DNA of 64,000 nt from Allium sativum (taxonomy: Eukaryota > Streptophyta > Magnoliopsida > Asparagales > Amaryllidaceae): positions 477,616,861 through 477,680,860 of the forward strand of contig CM060920.1 in assembly GCA_030737875.1 (NCBI GenBank), in the 5' to 3' direction. Below are positions 57,557 to 64,000 of the stretch, in pieces. Both the position numbers and the translations under genes were made by a program. Within the stretch, counting starts at the first letter, position 1. Every line of letters begins with the position of its first letter. The notes beneath the pieces were generated by a model that made no database searches, had not been told where the DNA came from, and saw nothing but the letters and a program-made list of their open reading frames with translations.

Positions 57557-59674
57557 ACTGAGAAGACCCAAACTTCCCCGTAAAGGAAAGCCCGGACTGA
57601 ATTTAGAACATAACAAATCAGAATGCAAATAGAAGAACATTTCATTGTTATTACAACAATTTACATTAGAGTACAAGAATATACAGAGTATGAACAAATA
57701 ATATACATTTGATAAATATCATAGATTTAAATTACATTACATAGCAGCGGAAAATAATTAATAACACAACTGAAAGAGATAAACGAATACAGAGCTTTTC
57801 GAATATCATTCCAGCTGTAAACCAGGATCCTGTGAATATAATATCTGCGAAACCAAAACTACTAGCTACCCATGTGGAAAATAGGGGCACCCAGAGTTTA
57901 GGTTAAAACAATAAACTCCAGGTCAGTCATGTGACTGGTGTGAGAACTAAAACAGTTATTTAAAACTTTACTTTAACATCAGATATATCAAGGGACCACG
58001 TCGTATAACACGGAAAGGGTTTCCTCCCAAGAATACCAGTGCATATAACAAAACAGTGCAATGATTTTTGGAAAAATGAAGCTATTAAAAGACCCAGGTC
58101 CCATTACACAATGCAACGCAAGCCGGAGGATAGGGTTTTCCCTTATAATAGCCAAACTTACTTGGTACGTTAAAACAAATCATTTTGATACTATTATAGT
58201 GTAAAGTGTATGAAAACAACTTCAAATATGAATGTATCAATCATAGACGGCATTAGCATCCCATGCCACTATGTCGCCAATAGTACACAACTAAAACCAT
58301 AAAATGTCGTATTGGAATTTGGATTCCCATATGTGAATCAAGGCAAGGGATCGTCCTTCCCACTTCGAGACTCTCTAGCCCGAGCCACAGAAACAGCTGC
58401 AACTACACCTTGGATCGTCAGGGCCGGTCCACATGGATTGGATTGAAATGCTTGAACAATGCGTTTCCCCGCCCTATGGGGAGTAAACTGGTCATATATC
58501 GACCAAACCATTCATCAGCACCATAGTGACCGACATAACCGAGGCGCCTCGTTATCCATCATCCACATAAGTAAAACATCTGGGCTTGCAAAACCCTGAC
58601 ACCACTCCTATCTAGAAAGAAACGCATGTTCTCCCTGATGTCCTCTCCTGTTTGGTTCACACCGGGGTGTGAGGCTATCGAGTTAACGCTATACACAAAG
58701 TATGCTATTTAAAGCCATGATTTGATCATCAACGAGAAGACTCTGCTTTTCAATAGAAGCCTTGATCATTTGCATCTCAAGATGCCACACAGGCAATTCA
58801 TGTCATGCAACCGATGTCTATCAATCACACAGAATGAAATCCGATGTCAGACACACATCCATTTACAAGTTCGTTCTGGGTCTGAATGAAACCGGAGCAC
58901 CTTATTCCTCGTTCCATATGTCCAATATAGGAGAGAGGTCCTCGCATATCCGGTCGATCTCCAAGTACGTCTGGACGATCACCACTTATTACCTTGTCTT
59001 GGGTGTACAGCCCAATCAAGACATCAGTAATCATCCAAATGATGTAAAGACCTTGAGTCTTCAACCACCGTCTTTATCGTCGACTCATCGTTGATTTAGT
59101 TATTCCGAATGGGATAAACACGTCTTTCCGAATAACTCACGTATATAATAAACAAGTGCTATAAAAACACAACATATGCCTCATTCCAATTTTGAATATT
59201 CTTTTATTTAAATATTCATATCCTTTGGGAAAGGTTCCCATTAATTTTATCAAAGATAAATTCTTTAAATTTATTCTTTAATCTTCCTTTGGATATCAAT
59301 CCAAACCAAATTATGGTTTATCCAAACTAGTCGGGATTAGCGAACCTTACCAAAGTAATCATTTATTATATTTCCCAATCCCAACCTATTCATCTCATAG
59401 AGTAAAAATGGTAATACTCCATATCTAACACCATGGTGTTATCGGTAAAATTAATTACCATTTCATGTTCAAATCTAATTAAAGATTTAACTATCGCTTG
59501 GAGTAAAACTGATGATACTCCATTCTCGACCATTTCCTGAATTTGATAATTTAAATTGTCACGTTCACATTTCAATCTAATTCTAGATTCATTAAAACTC
59601 TATTTTAGTTTTAATCTCCAAAAATCATTACTTAATGATTATCCAAAGTTACGAAATTAATCATATCTTTAACT

Positions 59675-60197
59675 GGGTTAAAGAACTAATGCCATTTAAA
59701 ACACAATTCACGATAAACCCAAATCAGATTCCATTAACAATGGAATCTTCATGGAAAACAGATCAATATATATAATCGATATAAACTTCCATATCCGACC
59801 GATAACATAAATGGAATAACAGCCAAGCCTTTTAAATTCCATGTATAGTAACAATTTTCCTCCACAAAAGCGCACTCCGATTACTATCAAATCGAATTCC
59901 ATTCCATTCCAATTTATTGTATTAAATTGGAAAACTTTTACTTTGGGAGTTTCCATTAAATCTTAATAAAAAGATTTATAAATTCCAAATCACATTTCAC
60001 TGTAATTCGGGTTAAAGAACGAATGTCGTTAAAAACACATTTCACAATAAACCCAATTCACATTCCTTTTTCAATTCCAATTAAATGTTAATTAAATGTT
60101 AATTAACTGGAAATTCCGATAATCTTAATTAAAAGATTTATTCTTTACACACTGGGTTTAAGAACAGTGTTAATGAAGCACCATTTACGACAAACCC
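59675..60197 (-). repeat. Three three-segment hairpins (C, right LTR)
   Basis: Units 59675-59720, 60009-60054 and 60154-60197, copies of the left LTR set with scattered changes. Confidence 0.6.
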
Positions 60198-62498
60198 AAA
60201 ATCCCATTCGATATCGAATACAAGGCTCTGAATAGAAATTATATCGGCTTATATTCAATACCAAATTCTGAAATCAGCAAATATCGTTTTTGGAATAACG
60301 ATATATATATATATGTCTTCCAAATTCCCATAACCATCTCCGTATAATCACGGAATCCAATATCGAAATATTCCGAAGATGATTTCCATTCAAATCCATT
60401 CCAATTTATTCATTGGAAATTTCTCATGTTTTTTAAACCATTCACCAATCCAATTTATTTTATTTAAAAATGATTGAATTTCAAATCTAGTTAATAACTA
60501 GTTCATTTTGATAAGAATATGTTTTTATCTTTTCAAATATAGAATTTTTCATCTCAATTTTTTCCAACTCATTTATTATGATTTTACACAAATTATTGAT
60601 ATTTTTAACATTTTTACCAAGGCCTATATAGTCGATTTCCATAAACGGTCATCATACTGCACTTATAGCGAACTTTTCCAAATTTGATTTGGACATAATT
60701 CCAAATCCAACCATTAGATTTCAAATTCCTTGTCTTCGTTAGAAAGCTCTTTTCGATACAAACCAAACGGTTCTGGTTTTAGGAGAATCCGACGGTCAGA
60801 TCTCCCGTAATGTCCATTCGAAGTCAATGGTCGAAATTCGCGAACTACCGTGGTGCGGTGCGTTCTATTCAGGCCGCTAAATATATAATATATATATTAT
60901 ATGTATTTCGGTGATTTCCAATTAAAACGTATTTTTTAAATTGTTTTAAATTCGTTTTCGAAATGATTTCAACTTCATTTTCAATTTTAAACCAAAATTG
61001 AATATTCCTTAATAAATTAGTTTTAAATTCATTTTAAAATGATTTCAATTTCATTTCAAATTTCAAATCAAATTTGAATATTCCATATCATTTTAATATT
61101 AAAATGATAATATTTTCAAAATATCCAATTTTGAAATCACTTTTTGATATTCATTATAAAATGAATAAAATTGACAAAATTCCCGCTCGTGTTAAAATGG
61201 CGTTTAACTACTTAACACGGCTTCATTTTTCAATATTCACTGGATATTATTTTTAAAATATTCGTTAATTCTGAACTGGAATCAGACACAGCCAATTACC
61301 ATATAATTTTATTATATCGATTTCATACACACATGTCCACAACAATAATCAAGCATAGTCAACCATCATCCAGAGTGCATTACACAACTGTATAAGTGTT
61401 AAATATAAATAATTAACGCTTACAACAGTTTGTCAACCCATCGATTGACATACAACTAAGCAATTGAGATTAGTGTATGTCTAATATCACCCCAATACCC
61501 GTGTGGGGTTTTCGAACAACAAACACTGATTATAATTTATATAGTTGGGCGATGTGTAAAATATATCGTCCTAATCAATATCAGTCAAATATGTCTACAT
61601 AAACAAATCGTCTGATATGTAAATAAATATTTATTTTATTCATACACACGTTAAAAAATATATTTTTAACTATTAAATATTTATTTCATCTCATGAATAT
61701 TTTATACAGTTCATTTATACAATGAAAATGATATTTTTATTGTTCTAATATTTTTAGAAAATTTCGGCAACATAACGGCGCGATTCTAGAACCGAAATAA
61801 GGTATAGCCTTATCCCTCGCCTACTATTGGCTCGTGCCATGTACAAACCAAATTCCAATCAATTCATTTCAACCAAACAACCAAATTACAATAAACAATC
61901 CAATCAACCAAACAAACATGGTTTCAAACAAAGGTGTTGGGTGCTACTAAGCATTGTCTACATCCTAGTATATATTTCTAACTAGAAAATAAATTAAAGT
62001 GAGAAGTTCTCACCTTTGGGATCCACCCCTCCATTTCATTTCTGAATTTCTGAATAGCTGGGATTTGCCCGAAATTCAACGCAGTCTTTTCCACGCTGTT
62101 CATATTAAAAATCACATTCTCAATATAATGTTTATATATTTTTATCTAACTAAATATCATATTTTTCCATTGATGCTTATATTTTAAAAATCCCATTAAT
62201 TTTATTGCTTCATATATAATAAAGATCATATTTTATTACAATTCAGTTTTCTATATAAAAATCATATTTTTATAATGCTTTACTTACATATAAATCATAT
62301 TTATATAATACTTCTACATTTTTAAAAATAACAACTTTTCATGTTTTTATCCTTTTTAAAAATCCAATCTTTTCCATTTTAAACTTCTAATCTTTTCTAT
62401 TTAACAATATAAACTTTTCTATTTTTAAAAATAAAATCTTTTCTATTATACAAATATAATCTTTGCCTTAATAGAAATTACTATTTTTCATAAATAAA

Positions 62499-62635
62499 AG
62501 TATAATCTTTCTATGATTAAAAATATAATCTTTCTATGATTAAAAATATAATCTTATTATAATTAAAAATATAATCTTTCTATGATTAAAAATATAATCT
62601 TTCTATGATTAAAAATATAATCTTTCTTTGTTATT
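62499..62635. repeat. 23-bp tandem repeat, about six units (C, right LTR)
   Basis: Same unit as 55045-55133, with two more copies. Confidence 0.85.
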
Positions 62636-64000
62636 GTATATAAATAAAAACCATATTTTTTTACTATCGTATATACATAAGAACTAATTTTCAAATTTAT
62701 GCTATAGAAAAAAACTGATTTCTAAATTTATAAAACTAATTACATATAAAATAAATAAAATAAAATTACTAAAAACTTACAGGAAGTTTTTGGAGGGGGT
62801 GGGGATGGCTACTGCGCGCTTCTAGAGGAGGAGGCGGCTATAGTGGCGTCGACGATTGGAAAGGTGGTTTAGAGCTAGGGTTTTGGGGAATGGCGATTTG
62901 GAGGGAGGAAGAGCTGGGGGGGTGTGCGATGGCCGATCTAAGTTCGGCGGTGGCGGCGCGACGGGTAGAAGGCTTCGACGGCGGCTGACGCGATGGGGAG
63001 AGGCGACGGGCTAAACGATTGGAGACGGGATTTTGATTTTTTGACCGTGGTCTGTTGTTTTGACTTAGGGTTGGCAGAGATTTTTCCTTATATATATATA
63101 TATATATATTATTTTATTATTTTAATTTCCGAAAATACCTGTGTGTTGTTAGTAGCTCCAAATCAAACCCAATGACTGTCGCCCTAGCTAAATACCCCAC
63201 TCCGGACACAATGGGATTTTTCTCGCATGCCAATTCGACTGTTTCAATAGGTTTTTATCAAAATTAAAATATAAATCAATATATTTAATTTAAACATAAA
63301 TTTTAATTTACCGGGGCCACATATTGACTCCAAAAATTGCAAAAAAAATTATTTCTAGCTTTGTATTGACGACACGGTCCTAACAAAACTAATTTCGTTG
63401 AATTTGGAGGACGCTTGAAAAATGGTCATTTTCCAGTCGATAATATTCAAACTGAAATTACCAAACACGTTTAAATTCACTACGCTCCCGTATTGATTTC
63501 AAAAATTATGAAAATTGGAATCTAGGAATAATTTGGCATTCCGGATCCAATAAAAGTGGTTTTGTCGAAAACGGAGGTCGATTGCAAAATCGCTATTTTT
63601 AAGGGCTATATTTCCATAGCGACTATTCTGAATTTTCAACTGGACATAACTTTTTATTCCTGCTATGAAATTTGGATTTTTCACATTCATTAGAAAGATA
63701 ATTTCAAATAGATTCAAATATTTCTGGTTTCACCAAAATCCGGTTTATTTTGAATCATGTACATTCAATTGAAATTTTAAATCGAATTTTCAAACTACCG
63801 TGCCATTTTCAATTCCTTTTATAATTAAAATAAATATTTATATTATAACTTCGATTTAAATAAATATATACGTTCTAATTCTATTCAAAATAAATTTTTA
63901 GTCGTTATTATTTAAAATAAATCATTTTAAATATTCAAAATTCATTAAAATTGCCAAAATAAAAATTTTAAATTGGTTCTCATTTTCCGGGTTGTTACAA

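Larger units (their letters stand above)
56488..57558 (-). other. Element C internal domain, non-coding (1071 bp)
   Basis: Contains the conserved block (56622-56870) with an internal duplication of about 58 bp around GCCAAGCGGC, palindromic-loop hairpins (57180-57208, 57267-57289), the twin 7-nt-loop hairpins (57426-57483) and a mutated primer site. Confidence 0.85.
50190..63999 (-). mobile_element. LARD-type LTR retrotransposon C (older relative of A)
   Basis: LTRs 50190-56487 (6298 bp) and 57559-63999 (6441 bp) begin TGAGAAGACCC or TGAGAAGATCC and end GGGTTGTTACA. The internal domain of 1071 bp is non-coding. The general layout and many blocks match A, but C lacks the 27-bp minisatellite. 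The LTRs differ clearly more from each other than those of A, B or D. The left flank is TTATA; only one base (A, 64000) follows the right LTR, and it does not match a TTATA duplication. Confidence 0.9.
57559..63999 (-). mobile_element. Element C LTR, right copy (5' LTR)
   Basis: Collinear with the left copy. It ends GGGTTGTTACA one base before the window end. Longer 23-bp and TA arrays explain most of the size difference. Confidence 0.9.

Overview
This is repeat DNA from a plant nuclear genome, almost certainly an angiosperm. It has Ty3/gypsy chromovirus (Tekay/Del-like) polyproteins, initiator-Met-tRNA primer sites, telo-box-like promoter motifs and layers of nested LTR retrotransposons. I found no intact host gene, rRNA, tRNA or CRISPR array. 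I cannot name the species.

Layout. About 95% of the window is five LTR retrotransposons, labelled A to E here, all on the minus strand (primer site at the right of each internal domain, polypurine tract at the left). Element B (1-47359, left LTR cut by the window edge) is the host. Its LTR is about 6.0 kb and its non-coding internal domain 1.8 kb. Element A (2072-16867; LTRs 6.9 and 6.8 kb, internal 1.0 kb, non-coding) sits inside B's left LTR. Elements D (23791-34478) and E (35062-45583), both with chromovirus gag/pol remains, sit inside B's right LTR. Each insertion has a perfect 5-bp target duplication, and the other LTR of B carries the matching empty site, so the boundaries are exact. 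A 2.8-kb stretch (47360-50189) is not LTR DNA and holds a Helitron-like terminus. Element C (50190-63999; LTRs 6.3 and 6.4 kb, internal 1.1 kb) is an older relative of A and fills the rest.

How the parts relate. A, B and C are LARD-type elements: giant LTRs, tiny internal domains, no protein. They keep the initiator-Met primer site and the same polypurine-proximal motif as coding elements D and E, so they were probably copied by chromovirus proteins in trans. D and E carry recognisable gag zinc knuckles, protease, reverse transcriptase, RNase H, integrase and chromodomain, but all are broken. D's pol is heavily deleted although its two LTRs are nearly identical, so D too probably moved as a passenger.

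Most interesting signal. The elements carry a set of predicted RNA/DNA hairpins whose stem sequences change while pairing is kept. These include palindromic-loop hairpins in the leaders of A, B and C that resemble retroviral dimerisation sites, paired 7-nt-loop hairpins next to the primer site, a small hairpin in the U5 side of all five elements, twin 99-nt multi-stem modules in the LTRs of D and E, and repeated three-segment hairpins in A and C. Together they suggest a structured-RNA packaging or mobilisation system in non-coding retrotransposons. All alignments and pairings were done by eye; no folding or database search was run.
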